64,000 bases of DNA from Litorivivens lipolytica (lineage in GTDB: Bacteria > Pseudomonadota > Gammaproteobacteria > Pseudomonadales > Spongiibacteraceae): positions 620,001-684,000 of the forward strand of contig NZ_JACHWY010000001.1 of assembly GCF_014191715.1 (NCBI RefSeq), in the 5' to 3' direction. Below, piece after piece: positions 44,180 through 53,902 of the stretch (the first letter of the stretch is position 1; every line of letters starts with the position of its first letter). The notes below the pieces were generated by a model. It did not search any database. It saw only the letters and a list, made by a program, of their open reading frames with translations, and was not told where the DNA came from. The position numbers were made by a program, and so were the translations under genes.

Positions 44180-45583
44180 TTAATCCTTTTTCGTGAAACC
44201 AGGCAGATTATCGAGCTGGGATGTCAGGAAACTGCTGGTCTGATTCAGCTCACCAAGTAGCGTGTCCAATGCGTTAAACTGCTGCAGATAGCGGGCTTCT
44301 ACACTGGCCAGACGCCTAGCCAAACTTTCTCTTTGGTCGGTAATTCGATCAATCTCACCCTGCAAGCCATTGCTCAGGGTATCCAGTGTGCCTTCAAATT
44401 TCGTGTATTGATCAGCCAGGCCATCCAATCTCGATGCCAATCCGTTGTCGCCAGCAAACAGCGACACAAAATCATCGAAGCGTTCGTCCACGAGACTGTC
44501 GAGCATATCCTTGTCGACTTTCAAAGTCCCGTTTTCGAAGTTCGTAGTTATACCTATTTCAGCCAAGGTATCGAGGTCAGCGTCGGCCCCCGAGACCGTG
44601 TCACTGATCGCTTGTCGCAGCTGGCTGGATAAGCGATTGGTTGCACTATCACCCTGAAGAAGTCCTGCTGCACCTGTGTCAGGATCATAGGCTTTCAGCG
44701 TATTGATGTTGTCTCTCAGCGTATTGTAGGCCTGCACAAATTGGTTGATCGCTTTTTTAACCGCGGATTTGTCGAGAGCAATGTCCAGGCTTTCTTTCTG
44801 CCCCGCTTCGCTGTCCTTCAAGTTGATCGAAACGTCGTCAATCACATTATCAAATGTGTTGGTCGCACTTTTGGCGGTAAACCCGTCAATGATCAGCGTT
44901 GCATCCAGAGCTTCCTGTTGTTCCGTCATTGGGTTGTTCGCAGGTATTGCGTTGGGGTCAAAATTCAGCTGGGTCAGGTCGCCGGTATCTGTACCGGTTG
45001 TCGTCGCACTGATGGTGATAGCGTTGTCGGCACCCGTTTCATCCGCTGTGAAGATCAGATGGCTACCGTTTTCATCCCGAATGATCGAGGCTTTAACACC
45101 AACGTTGTCACTGGCATCGTTAACGGCATCGCGAATCGCAGAGAGGGAATCGCTGCCACTGCTAATTTCGAGATCAAAGCTCTCACCGCTGATAGTGAAG
45201 GTAAGCGTTCCTGTACCCACAGAAGTATCGTCATCTGCGAAGGCTGTTGAGGCCAGCTTGTGACGACTAGCCAAATTTTCGGCCTGAATGGTGTAATTGC
45301 CGACCGAGGCGGTATCCCCGGCGCTGACAGTGAACAGATCTTTGTTGGAAACGGTACTGGTGCGCCCTTGATAAAGCTCACTGTTCTGCAACGCGGTCAA
45401 CGCACTCTGAAAACTGCTCAGTGAGGATTTCAACGTGCCGTACGCGGACAACCGGGATTGGGCTTTTATTTCCTTGGTATTCAAGCGGTTTTCTACGGGG
45501 GCACGCTCTGCCTGTACCAGCTGCGACACTAAGCCCGAGACATCGAGCCCCGAACCGATTCCGCTGGAGATAATCTGTGCCAT
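44180..45583 (-). CDS. fliD: Flagellar filament cap protein FliD
   Basis: 467 residues. The N-terminal helical region SSGIGSGLDVSGLVSQLVQAERAPVENRLNTKEIKAQSRLSAYGTLKSSLSSFQSAL is typical. The middle has two immunoglobulin-like domains, and the C-terminal coiled coil includes GLASRLDGLADQYTKFEGTLDTLSNGLQGEIDRITDQ. It caps the filament and folds flagellin. A sigma-54-like element lies about 50 bp upstream. Confidence 0.95.
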   Translation of the reverse strand: MAQIISSGIGSGLDVSGLVSQLVQAERAPVENRLNTKEIKAQSRLSAYGTLKSSLSSFQSALTALQNSELYQGRTSTVSNKDLFTVSAGDTASVGNYTIQAENLASRHKLASTAFADDDTSVGTGTLTFTISGESFDLEISSGSDSLSAIRDAVNDASDNVGVKASIIRDENGSHLIFTADETGADNAITISATTTGTDTGDLTQLNFDPNAIPANNPMTEQQEALDATLIIDGFTAKSATNTFDNVIDDVSINLKDSEAGQKESLDIALDKSAVKKAINQFVQAYNTLRDNINTLKAYDPDTGAAGLLQGDSATNRLSSQLRQAISDTVSGADADLDTLAEIGITTNFENGTLKVDKDMLDSLVDERFDDFVSLFAGDNGLASRLDGLADQYTKFEGTLDTLSNGLQGEIDRITDQRESLARRLASVEARYLQQFNALDTLLGELNQTSSFLTSQLDNLPGFTKKD

Positions 45584-45628
45584 GCGCTACCCCTGAGTTA
45601 AAAAACACAGTACTTCACTGTAAAGCAA

Positions 45629-45644
45629 TGCAAACCTTGGGCCA
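45629..45644 (-). promoter_or_regulatory. sigma-54-like promoter of fliDST
   Basis: Read on the minus strand: TGGCCCA-N4-TTGCA. GG and GC are correctly spaced (10 bp) and the -12 box is perfect; the -24 box has C where A is usual. It occupies the short flaG-fliD spacer and points at fliD. Confidence 0.65.
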
Positions 45645-45645
45645 A

Positions 45646-46041
45646 TCAAGCGAATTCTTCCACTAAGCTGCCGGTACCCTTGGTAAAGGCGTCTGCAAAA
45701 CGCAGCACAACCTCCGGTGGCAATTGCCGAATTACTTCTCCGCTTTCCTTGTGAATCACCCGGACAACGATGTGCCCGCTGTCTTCATCGACCGAGAACT
45801 CCAGCTCCCGAGCTCTTTCCTGCAGCACCTTGTTCAGGCGCTCAACGGTTTCACTGGACATTTTAAGCTCGGGTGGCGGCGATGCCGATTTACCGCCCTC
45901 GAGGACCACCGCGGCCTGGCCGCTATTGCCTTTCGACACCGGTAAAACCGGCAATGTCTTGCCGCTATCCGGGTTAGGCGAGCTTCTGGTTGCCGCATCC
46001 GCTGTGGCCACGCCCTGACTTTTGTTGACATTGATATCCAT
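45646..46041 (-). CDS. flaG: FlaG-family flagellar protein
   Basis: 131 residues from the third possible ATG, which sits at ideal distance from GAGGTGA (two upstream ATGs are in frame). It has a variable N-terminus and a C-terminal FlaG domain SSETVERLNKVLQERARELEFSVDEDSGHIVVRVIHKESGEVIRQLPPEVVLRFADAF. FlaG proteins influence filament length. It lies between fliC and fliD. The coding region at 45948-45965 carries the GCGGCAA-type DNA motif, read as DSGKTLP in the protein. Confidence 0.88.
   Translation of the reverse strand: MDINVNKSQGVATADAATRSSPNPDSGKTLPVLPVSKGNSGQAAVVLEGGKSASPPPELKMSSETVERLNKVLQERARELEFSVDEDSGHIVVRVIHKESGEVIRQLPPEVVLRFADAFTKGTGSLVEEFA
45926..45965. promoter_or_regulatory. 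Candidate flagellar enhancer sites inside flaG
   Basis: CCGGCAA (45948-45954) and TTGCCGC (45959-45965) form the same inverted pair, with a 4-bp gap, as in the arrays at fliK and flgA/flgB. A partial site TTGCCTT (45926-45932) is in 11-bp phase. It lies about 300 bp upstream of the fliD sigma-54 element. Confidence 0.5.
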
Positions 46042-46084
46042 CATTTCACCTCGCATTCCACGCGGCTACTGAAATCGAAACGCG

Positions 46085-46116
46085 AAAAGGGGCATGGCCA
46101 CTAAGGCCATCCCCCC
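46085..46116 (-). terminator. Rho-independent terminator of fliC
   Basis: On the minus strand, a stem GGGG..ATGGCC pairs with GGCCAT..CCCC around a short loop and is followed by TTTT. It is about 45 bp after the flagellin stop. Confidence 0.8.
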
Positions 46117-46160
46117 GATCACTGGACTCCGCTGGGTTAGCCCGGCGGGTCAGCTGCGAC

Positions 46161-47591
46161 TTACTGCAGCAGGGACAATACACTTTGCGGTGCCGAGTTG
46201 GCCTGAGCCAGGATGGAGATACCAGCCTGTTGCAGGATCTGCGCGCGAGTCAGCTTGGCTGTCTCGGCCGCGAAATCCGCATCCTGAATCCGGCTGCGCG
46301 AGGCAGACAGGTTTTCAGAGATGGTTTGCAGGTTGGTGATGGTGGACTCGAAGCGGTTTTGAACCGCACCGAAGTCACCGCGCAGTGTGCTCACAGACTC
46401 AAGCGCCGCGTCCACACGCTGGATAGCGGTGTTGGAGTTCGCTACGGTCGTTACCGATGCACTAGAAACCGTAGCAGTATCCAGCGCTATGGTACCGGCC
46501 GAAAAGCCAGCTGTAGATGGATCGCCCGCAAGAGTAATGGTATCTGACGCTGACAGTGTCAGTGAACCGTAGTTGGTGGAGTCACCTACCCCGCCAGCAG
46601 TATCGCCGCCCAAAGTCTCGTCAATCTGCACTGTGCGACCATCCGCAGCAGTGAGGACGATATCAGTACCATCAACTTCGGCCGTTACACCGGTTGAAGC
46701 GGAGTTCTGGTTGATAGCTGCAGCAACATCGTCGATGTCCAGAGTGGCGGATACAACGGTGCCATCGTAGATCATTGTATCGTTGATCTGCAGTGAGTAG
46801 GTACCAGCACCACCAGCGCTAGTTACGTCCGTAAAGGCGATGGTCGCAGAGGTGGTTGCGGTAGCACTCAGACCAGAAATACCCGCCGAGTTGATTGCTT
46901 CTGCCTTGGCAAAAGCACTTGAAGCTGCCTGCCCACCTTCGGTCAGTGTCGCATCAATGCCCTCGCTGCCCGCGGTTGAGGCGCCGACGTTAACTGCGTC
47001 GTTGGAGCCTACGGCGATGCTGAAGTCATTGGCCGCAAAAGCACCGGTAGTGACGGTATTGGTGCCGCTCGCGATTTGACCGATTTGAGTGGCTTTTACG
47101 CCAGTAGCCAAGTTGACCGAAATGGTCTCGCCCACGTTGGCGCCCACTTGGAACTGAGCAGTACCAAAGCTGCCGTCCAGGATTTTCTGACCATTGAAGC
47201 TTGTTTGGCCAGCGATACGGTTGATCTCAGCCAGACGCTGCTGAACTTCTTCGTCCAGAGCCTGACGGTCAGACGCAGAGTTCGTGGCGTTAGCAGACTG
47301 AACTGCCAGCTCGCGGATGCGCTGCAGGTTGTTGGTAATTTCATCCAACGCAGCCTCACCAGTCTGGGCCAGCGAGATGCCGTCATTGGCGTTTCGCACA
47401 GCCTGGTTCAGACCGTTGATCTGCGTGGTGAAACGGGTTGAGATGGCGAGACCTGCCGCATCGTCTTTGGCGCTGTTGATACGCAGGCCAGTAGACAGGC
47501 GTTGCAGGGCCGTGTTGAGGTCACCTTGCGAACGGTCAACGTTACGCTGAGCGTTCAGTGATGCAACGTTTGTGTTGATAACCAGAGACAT
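46161..47591 (-). CDS. fliC: Flagellin
   Basis: 476 residues. Conserved D0/D1 N-terminus (MSLVINTNVASLNAQRNVDRSQ, RINSAKDDAAGLAISTRF, LQRIRELAVQSANATNS, which includes the TLR5-recognised helix) and C-terminus (FESTITNLQTISENLSASRSRIQDADFAAETAKLTRAQILQQAGISILAQANSAPQSVLSLL). The central hypervariable part (about 175-390) is Ser/Thr/Ala-rich. Only one flagellin gene is in the window. It has GGAG upstream, a sigma-28 promoter and a terminator, so it is expressed as a single unit. Confidence 0.97.
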   Translation of the reverse strand: MSLVINTNVASLNAQRNVDRSQGDLNTALQRLSTGLRINSAKDDAAGLAISTRFTTQINGLNQAVRNANDGISLAQTGEAALDEITNNLQRIRELAVQSANATNSASDRQALDEEVQQRLAEINRIAGQTSFNGQKILDGSFGTAQFQVGANVGETISVNLATGVKATQIGQIASGTNTVTTGAFAANDFSIAVGSNDAVNVGASTAGSEGIDATLTEGGQAASSAFAKAEAINSAGISGLSATATTSATIAFTDVTSAGGAGTYSLQINDTMIYDGTVVSATLDIDDVAAAINQNSASTGVTAEVDGTDIVLTAADGRTVQIDETLGGDTAGGVGDSTNYGSLTLSASDTITLAGDPSTAGFSAGTIALDTATVSSASVTTVANSNTAIQRVDAALESVSTLRGDFGAVQNRFESTITNLQTISENLSASRSRIQDADFAAETAKLTRAQILQQAGISILAQANSAPQSVLSLLQ

Positions 47592-47669
47592 GGTTGTACT
47601 CCTTCAATGAGTATGAGTCTTGCTCGTTTCGGGACATCAGCCATGCAGGCCTCGTCGCGTTCACTCATC

Positions 47670-47696
47670 TTATCGGCGTATTTTTGGGGATCTTTA
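47670..47696 (-). promoter_or_regulatory. sigma-28 promoter of fliC
   Basis: Read on the minus strand: TAAAGATC, 11 bp, GCCGATAA. The -10 is perfect and the spacing is canonical for FliA. It is about 80 bp before the flagellin start. Confidence 0.92.
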
Positions 47697-47814
47697 CACT
47701 TTTTTTGTAGGTGGATGTACGTAGGTGGGATGCGTATAACCGCGTCGTTGGGCGCCGGAGCGCACCCCATGCGGTGTTTTAGCTGCGCAATGACGTGAGA
47801 TTAAGGCTCAGGGG

Positions 47815-49008
47815 TTACAGTACGTTAAACAGCGATAGCTGCTGAACGCGGGCAAAGGCCTGCTGCGCAGCCTGCAGGCTTATGAGTGTTTGGTTAAAGC
47901 GTGTGGCAGCTTCAACAATATCGGCGTCGCGAATGCCGGACAGGGTTCCCTGCAATTGCACATTCACGTTCTCATTGAGATTTTCTTCCTGATCGACCAC
48001 ATTCAGCCGCGCGCCGATACTGGTCTGGACCTCCACTAGGTGATCGATCGCTCGACTGATATCGCTCAGCGCCACGTTCAATCCATTACTTTGGGCGGCG
48101 CGCTCACCACTGGTGTTTGCGGTTGTTTCCAGTGTCTGCGCTAGCTGCTCGACAATCGACATAACATCGCTGCGTTCACTGGCGCGAACCGTAAAACGGT
48201 CGCCGGCTGCGGCAGGGCCGCTTAGGCCAACGCTGACACCGGCCAACTCAATGGTATCGCCTTCGTTATATGTTCCACTGCTTATCACCGTGGACGTGTC
48301 ATCCACGATGTCGTAATTCGTAGGGCTGGTGAACACAATTTCATAGGTGCGCTCATCCCATGCCGTTTTATCGGTCACCGAACCAACACTGACCACCGCT
48401 GAACCGGTATTGGCGGAATTCGCCAGTGCTTCAAAGTCGCCGTTACCTTTACGGATACCGGCAAAAACCTGCGACCCTGGATCAGCATCCGCAACGCTGC
48501 GCCCCGGCCCCAGTTGTATGTCGCGCCGTCCATCGTCGCCGTGGTAGGTCAATGTGCCATTGCTAAAACTAAAGGGTTGAACTTTCTCCTGATAACCGGA
48601 GAACAGGTAATTGCCATCGCCCATGGCGGTATTGGCAATCCCTAACAGGTTGTCAAGCTGCTCGCGAACTTCTCGACCAATGGCAGCTCGGGATTCGTTA
48701 CTTTGACTGGCGTTATTGGCCTGCAAGGTCAGGTCGCGCAGACGCTGCAACACATTGATTGCATTATCGACCGCACTTTCTTCCGCGGCCAGTCGGGTTC
48801 GTGCAAACCCGGCGTTTTTGACGTATTGCTCACCTCGTACAATGGCTGCATCCAGACCTGCCGCGCGCACGGCGCCAACGGGATCATCGGCTGCCGTTGC
48901 GATGCGCTGACCGCTACTGATTTCCAATTGGGTACGGCTCAGGGTCGACTGCTTGTCGATCATGGCACTGAGACCTTGCTGGAAAAGCTGGTTAGATGAA
49001 ATTCTCAT
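47815..49008 (-). CDS. flgL: Flagellar hook-filament junction protein FlgL (HAP3)
   Basis: 397 residues. Flagellin-like N-terminus MRISSNQLFQQGLSAMIDKQSTLSRTQLEISSGQRIATAADDPVGAVRAAGLD and C-terminus LQGTLSGIRDADIVEAATRFNQTLISLQAAQQAFARVQQLSLFNVL. Last gene of the flgB operon, 10 bp after flgK. Confidence 0.95.
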   Translation of the reverse strand: MRISSNQLFQQGLSAMIDKQSTLSRTQLEISSGQRIATAADDPVGAVRAAGLDAAIVRGEQYVKNAGFARTRLAAEESAVDNAINVLQRLRDLTLQANNASQSNESRAAIGREVREQLDNLLGIANTAMGDGNYLFSGYQEKVQPFSFSNGTLTYHGDDGRRDIQLGPGRSVADADPGSQVFAGIRKGNGDFEALANSANTGSAVVSVGSVTDKTAWDERTYEIVFTSPTNYDIVDDTSTVISSGTYNEGDTIELAGVSVGLSGPAAAGDRFTVRASERSDVMSIVEQLAQTLETTANTSGERAAQSNGLNVALSDISRAIDHLVEVQTSIGARLNVVDQEENLNENVNVQLQGTLSGIRDADIVEAATRFNQTLISLQAAQQAFARVQQLSLFNVL

Positions 49009-49018
49009 CGTCGTCTCA

Positions 49019-50908
49019 CTATCGGAAGGCGTTAATCAGCGTCTGAAACAGGGAGTTCGAAGTACTGACGGCTTGTGACGCTGCCTGATAGGCCTGCTGA
49101 AAACGCAGCATATTGGCCGCTTCTTCCTCCAGATTTACCCCGGAAACCGATTCGCGCCGCGCCACACTCTGTTCAAGCAGAGATAACTGCGATGAGGCCT
49201 GTACCGAGGAAGCGCGTGTTGCCACGGCTACATCGCCCAGCAGGGTTGTCGCTGAATCCATAACCGAGGTGTTGCCGCCTTCAAACAGCCCGCGATCCTG
49301 CAGGTTGGCCAAGGCCAAGGCGTTACGGTTGTCACCCACCCCGCCACTATTCGATGACAGCGTAAAGCGATCACCCGCCGCCGGTGTACCATCCAGAGTC
49401 AATCGACTGCCGTTAATATCAATTGCCGTACCCGGGGTATAAGTGAAACTGCCCGCACCGTTGATCTGGTAGGTCGTCGGGCTCAGAAATTCGAGGGTGG
49501 CCGTTGTTAATAACTGCGGATCGGTTGCGTCAATCACAGAGCTTGAGACCAAGGCCGCATCGCCCCGATTCGTGCTTGCCGCGCTAACGCGGGTTGCGGC
49601 CGCAGCGGCAAGGTCATCGGGACGGCTAATCGCGAGTTCCAGGCTGCCACTCATATTGGAAGTGGGCTTAATCAGAAAACGGTCACCGGTTGCAGGCGTA
49701 GTGCTGAGTGAAATACTCATTCCCGCGGCCAATAATGGATCAGCGGCAGTGCCTGTGCCCGTAGTGGGTTCAGCAGCACCGGTGCGGGCGTTAAAGAGCT
49801 GATACGACGTGCCGTTGTATTGCAGCAGGTAATTGTCTGTCGTCAAATCGCCGGTGTCCGTGATACCGACTGTAACGAGCGCGCCCCCGGTGTTATTGCG
49901 TGAGGCAACGCCTTCCGGCGAAGCGATAGAAAACAGGTCTCCACCAAGTTCGCCATTCAGGGTCATACCGGCACGGTGCTGGGAATTTGCAGCTTCCGCC
50001 AGGCCATAACTCATGCGACCGAGCTGGGCCAGGGCCGGATCCATCAGTTCTTCCCGGAAATTCAATACGCCGCCGAGACTGCCGCCACGGATCAAGCCAC
50101 TGATTTCACGGGTGCCGCTGTCGCTTTCCAGAGTTATCTCCAAGCGGGTGGGATCAAATTCACTGCCGGTTACGCCAAGCGCCATACTGCGGTTATTCAG
50201 TACAATGGATTCACCGGTACTAGTAAACACATTCATGGTATCGCCATCCTGCTTGACGACTTTAATGTCCATAAAACTCGACAGTTCAAGCAAAGCCTGA
50301 TCGCGCTGATCGAGCAAATCATTGGGCTCATTGCCTCCCGTTTGAGCCCGGGCGCGAGTAATGGCTTCATTCAATTCGGCAATGTGTGATGACAGGCCAT
50401 TGATTTCCTCGACAGAGGAGCGCATCCGCGTATTGATTTCCTGACTAATGCCGCTGAATTGCCCCGCAACGGAGGCCAAGCGACTCGTCAGATTATCCGC
50501 TTCGGCCAATACGCCTTGGCGCGCAGGAATGGAACTCGGATCATCCGAAAGCTGTTGCATAGAATTAAAGAAGCTGGACAGCGCAGACGATATACCGCTG
50601 TTCGGATCGGATAGCAGTCGATCAACCTGTGCCGCGAGATCTGTATAGGCCTGCGCCTGATGGTAGGAACTGCTGGAATTGCGCATCTGATCAACAACAA
50701 ACTGATCGAATTGACGCTCAATCGTGCTGACTCTCACGCCACTGCCGATTGCTCCAAAGCCAAAATTCTGAGGGACATTGGTGCTTAGCGAAACACTTTG
50801 CCGGCTGTAGCCTTCGGTATTCACATTGGCAATGTTGTGACTGGTCGTCGCCAGTGCGCGCTGGTAACTAACGATGGCAGACAACGCCGAATTCATCATA
50901 TCAGCCAT
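49019..50908 (-). CDS. flgK: Flagellar hook-associated protein FlgK (HAP1)
   Basis: 629 residues. N-terminal rod/hook signature ALSAIVSYQRALATTSHNIANVNTEGYSRQSVSL and C-terminus VSGVNLEEEAANMLRFQQAYQAASQAVSTSNSLFQTLINAFR. Two internal Ig-like repeats have the phrase GDRFLIKP/GDRFTLSS. Strong ribosome site AAGGAGAT. Confidence 0.96.
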   Translation of the reverse strand: MADMMNSALSAIVSYQRALATTSHNIANVNTEGYSRQSVSLSTNVPQNFGFGAIGSGVRVSTIERQFDQFVVDQMRNSSSSYHQAQAYTDLAAQVDRLLSDPNSGISSALSSFFNSMQQLSDDPSSIPARQGVLAEADNLTSRLASVAGQFSGISQEINTRMRSSVEEINGLSSHIAELNEAITRARAQTGGNEPNDLLDQRDQALLELSSFMDIKVVKQDGDTMNVFTSTGESIVLNNRSMALGVTGSEFDPTRLEITLESDSGTREISGLIRGGSLGGVLNFREELMDPALAQLGRMSYGLAEAANSQHRAGMTLNGELGGDLFSIASPEGVASRNNTGGALVTVGITDTGDLTTDNYLLQYNGTSYQLFNARTGAAEPTTGTGTAADPLLAAGMSISLSTTPATGDRFLIKPTSNMSGSLELAISRPDDLAAAAATRVSAASTNRGDAALVSSSVIDATDPQLLTTATLEFLSPTTYQINGAGSFTYTPGTAIDINGSRLTLDGTPAAGDRFTLSSNSGGVGDNRNALALANLQDRGLFEGGNTSVMDSATTLLGDVAVATRASSVQASSQLSLLEQSVARRESVSGVNLEEEAANMLRFQQAYQAASQAVSTSNSLFQTLINAFR

Positions 50909-50928
50909 GACAGATCTCCTTGCCTGTT

Positions 50929-51291
50929 TCAGCCGTCATGTTTGGCCTCCTCTGGCTTTTCTACCAGCGACGCACGCAGTGCATCTGCTTCCGGTGTAAT
51001 TGTCAGCTGACGCTCAATGATTTTTGACAGCCCGATGCCATCGCCCGCAACCAGTGACTGTGACAGTTCCTTGTCCATCATGTCCTGATAGAAGCGCAGC
51101 GACTGATCGTTAAACAGGCCACCTTCGGGAAGGGAATCCCGCATTTCTTTGAGCATCATCTGTACGAACAGGGACTCAAACTGTTTCGCAGCAGCCTTGG
51201 CCCCCTCCCCGTTCGGGTTTTGAGCCTCGCGCCGCATTTCGGCAAAACCGCCGAAATCGTGGTAATTGAAATGCTGTTTGCCAATGTCCAT
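50929..51291 (-). CDS. flgJ: Rod cap protein FlgJ, single-domain form without muramidase
   Basis: 120 residues starting MDIGKQHFNYHDFGG; a longer in-frame start would overlap flgI. Contains only the N-terminal rod-binding domain (AAKQFESLFVQMMLKEMRDSLPEGGLFNDQSLRFYQDMMDKELSQSLVAGDGIGLSKIIERQL). The C-terminal peptidoglycan hydrolase domain, found in the ~300-residue FlgJ of Pseudomonas, Vibrio and enterics, is missing. flgK starts 20 bp after its stop, so the domain is not merely frameshifted. Another hydrolase must open the cell wall for the rod. Confidence 0.92.
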   Translation of the reverse strand: MDIGKQHFNYHDFGGFAEMRREAQNPNGEGAKAAAKQFESLFVQMMLKEMRDSLPEGGLFNDQSLRFYQDMMDKELSQSLVAGDGIGLSKIIERQLTITPEADALRASLVEKPEEAKHDG

Positions 51292-51304
51292 CAGCGCACG
51301 CTCA

Positions 51305-52405
51305 TTAGATGACAACCAGTTCGGCGCGCAGTGCACCGGCCTGACTCAAGGCTTCAAGTATGGCCACCAGATCACCTGGGGCCGCGCCCACGTTGTTGAT
51401 CGCTTTAACAATTTCTTCCAAGGTCACTCCTGTTTCCAGCAAAAACATCCTTGATTCTGCCTGGTCGACCTCGATGCCGGAATCAGGAATAACCACAGTC
51501 TCCCCGCCCGAGAACGCCCCCGGCTGGCTGACAGTTGCCCCTTCGGCAATGGAGACGGTGAGCGAACCGTGACTGACCGCTGCGGGCATGACCCGAACGT
51601 TGCCGCCAATGACCACCGTACCTGATCGCGAGTTGACCACGACTCTGGCGGGCGCTTCACCTGGAGTGACTTCGAGGTTTTCCAGCATCGCAATAAAGGT
51701 CACATACTGGGATTTTTGTTTCGGGCCAGCGACGCGGATAGACGTTGCATCAATGGCTTCAGCGGCCATAGGGCCATAAGCCTCATTGATCTGCTCGGCC
51801 AATCGATGCGCGGTCGTGAAATCGGGAATCTTCAGATTCAGCCAGATAGTGCCATCTGCGGTCATGCTACTCGGTGCCGGGCGCTCCACAGTAGCCCCGT
51901 TAGGGATGCGGCCTGCGCTTGGAATATTGACCGAAACCCGAGAGCCGTCTTGCCCCTGAACACCAAGCCCGCCGACCAGAAGGCTGCCTTGAGCCATGGC
52001 GTAGACCTGGCCATCAGCACCCATTAACGGCGCCATTAACAAACTGCCACCGCGTAGACTGGCGGCGTTACCAATAGATGAGACCGTGACATCAATCGCC
52101 TGGCCGGGTTTCGCAAAGGGCGGCAATGAGGCGTGTAGTGATACCGCCGCAACGTTTTTTAACTGGGGATTAACGTTGTCCGGCACCCGCACGCCGAAAT
52201 TCGACAGCATGTTCTTGATGCTCTGAATGGTAAAGGGCGCCTGACTGGTCTGGTCACCGGTTCCGTTCAGACCTACAACCAGTCCATAACCGACCAGCTG
52301 GTTGGATCGAACACCCGCGACGTCCACCAGATCCTTTACACGTTCGGCGAAAACATCAGCCGATAAAATCAGACTGAACAGTGCGATAAACAGTGACTTC
52401 TTCAT
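51305..52405 (-). CDS. flgI: Flagellar P-ring protein FlgI
   Basis: 366 residues from ATG (an in-frame GTG lies three codons upstream). Signal peptide [20 protein letters not shown]; the mature protein begins [55 protein letters not shown], which is diagnostic. The C-terminus [38 protein letters not shown] is complete. Confidence 0.97.
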   Translation of the reverse strand: MKKSLFIALFSLILSADVFAERVKDLVDVAGVRSNQLVGYGLVVGLNGTGDQTSQAPFTIQSIKNMLSNFGVRVPDNVNPQLKNVAAVSLHASLPPFAKPGQAIDVTVSSIGNAASLRGGSLLMAPLMGADGQVYAMAQGSLLVGGLGVQGQDGSRVSVNIPSAGRIPNGATVERPAPSSMTADGTIWLNLKIPDFTTAHRLAEQINEAYGPMAAEAIDATSIRVAGPKQKSQYVTFIAMLENLEVTPGEAPARVVVNSRSGTVVIGGNVRVMPAAVSHGSLTVSIAEGATVSQPGAFSGGETVVIPDSGIEVDQAESRMFLLETGVTLEEIVKAINNVGAAPGDLVAILEALSQAGALRAELVVI

Positions 52406-52417
52406 AGTATTCACACT

Positions 52418-53089
52418 CTAAAAAGGTGACAGAACTGACTGGAAGAATCGGCCGAGCCAGCCCATGCGGTTGGCATCGGCAATCGCGCCTTTACCACTGT
52501 AGGTAATGCGGGCGTCCGCCAATTTAAATGAGGGAACCGAGTTGTCTGCACCGATATCTTCAGGCCGCACAACACCGGTCACGCGAATAAATTCTTCACC
52601 TTGGTTAATCGTGACCCACTTTTCACCGCGCACTAACAGGTTGCCATTTGGCAGCACTTCGGCCACGGTAACCGTCACACTGCCCTTTAGGCTGTTGCTC
52701 TGCGATGAAGAGCCTTGACCGGCAAATTCCTGATCGGCTTCGATAGATGTTTCCAGTATCGGGATGCCATCTTTGGTCACACCCCGTCCAAACAGAGTCA
52801 CACCGGGGATCGAGTTGGACTGTTCTTTCGCGGTAGAGGTACTGGACTGCTTCGATGCATCGGTTTGCTCAAGCAGGGTGACCGTAATGGAATCGCCAAC
52901 CTGGCGTGCACGACGATCGAGAAACAGACTCAGACCGCGCGAAGGCATATAAATAGAACCCAGACTTTCGGCACCGCGCTGCTTAACACCGCCCATGATT
53001 TCGGCGTTGTCGGCGATCTGCTCTTTTTCAGGTGCGCTACCGCAGGCTGTGAGCAACAGCACTGCAAAGATCGCTATGACACGGTGCAT
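52418..53089 (-). CDS. flgH: Flagellar L-ring lipoprotein FlgH
   Basis: 223 residues. Lipobox LLTAC (Cys16) after a short signal peptide. Conserved parts are RRARQVGDSITVTLLEQTDASKQSSTS and LPNGNLLVRGEKWVTINQGEEFIRVTGVVRPEDI..NSVPSFKLADARITYSGKG. Outer-membrane bushing with FlgI. AGGAGAG is its ribosome site. Confidence 0.97.
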   Translation of the reverse strand: MHRVIAIFAVLLLTACGSAPEKEQIADNAEIMGGVKQRGAESLGSIYMPSRGLSLFLDRRARQVGDSITVTLLEQTDASKQSSTSTAKEQSNSIPGVTLFGRGVTKDGIPILETSIEADQEFAGQGSSSQSNSLKGSVTVTVAEVLPNGNLLVRGEKWVTINQGEEFIRVTGVVRPEDIGADNSVPSFKLADARITYSGKGAIADANRMGWLGRFFQSVLSPF

Positions 53090-53101
53090 TAGCCGACTCT
53101 C

Positions 53102-53887
53102 CTACAGATTGTTATTCAGGTACTGCATCATTTGATCGCTGGTGGAAATCGCTTTCGAGTTCATCTCGTAGGCGCGCTGGGTTTCGATCATATTGACCAG
53201 CTCTTCCACCACGTTCACATTTGAGGTTTCCAGCGCACCCTGCATAATGGTTCCCAGACCGCCAAGACCCGGCGTGCCGGCGGTTGCCGTACCACTTGAC
53301 GCAGATTCCAGATACAGGTTTTCACCCATCGGCTCGAGGCCTTCCGGGTTCACGAAATCCACAAGCTGGAAAGTACCGATCTGAACAGGCGCACTGCCAC
53401 CGGAGAGCTGAGCCGTTACCGTGCCATCCGAACCAATAGCAACAGCCTGTGCGCCCTGCGGAACTGTGATGCCCGGTTCAACCACATGGCCCGCAGGTGT
53501 CACCACCTGCCCCTGGTCGTCCAGCTGGAATTCGCCAGTCCGAGTATAGGCCGGCGTGCCATCGGGTAAGGTAATCTGGAAAAAACCACGACCATCGATC
53601 GCCATATCCAGTGAATTCCCGGTTTGGGAAACACTGCCCTGGCTAAAGACTTTTTCAGTCGAGACGACTCTGACACCGGTACCGAGATGCAAACCTGTGG
53701 CCGAACGTGTTTGCTGGGAGGTTTGGCTCCCCACTTGCCTCACGTTTTGATAGAGCAAGTCCTCAAACGAGGCTCGGCCCTTTTTAAAACCGACGGTATT
53801 CGCATTGGCGAGGTTGTGGCTCACCACTTGCATCCGCGTCTGTTGTGCATCAAGACCGGTTTTTGCTACCCAGAGTGATGGATTCAC
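53102..53887 (-). CDS. flgG: Flagellar distal rod protein FlgG
   Basis: 261 residues, starting at GTG with GAGGAGA 8 nt upstream. Signatures are SLWVAKTGLDAQQTRMQVVSHNLANANTVGFKKGRASFEDLLYQNVRQVG and the C-terminal ALETSNVNVVEELVNMIETQRAYEMNSKAISTSDQMMQYLNNNL. Normal length. Confidence 0.97.
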   Translation of the reverse strand: MNPSLWVAKTGLDAQQTRMQVVSHNLANANTVGFKKGRASFEDLLYQNVRQVGSQTSQQTRSATGLHLGTGVRVVSTEKVFSQGSVSQTGNSLDMAIDGRGFFQITLPDGTPAYTRTGEFQLDDQGQVVTPAGHVVEPGITVPQGAQAVAIGSDGTVTAQLSGGSAPVQIGTFQLVDFVNPEGLEPMGENLYLESASSGTATAGTPGLGGLGTIMQGALETSNVNVVEELVNMIETQRAYEMNSKAISTSDQMMQYLNNNL

Positions 53888-53902
53888 GATAATTCTCCTC
53901 TA

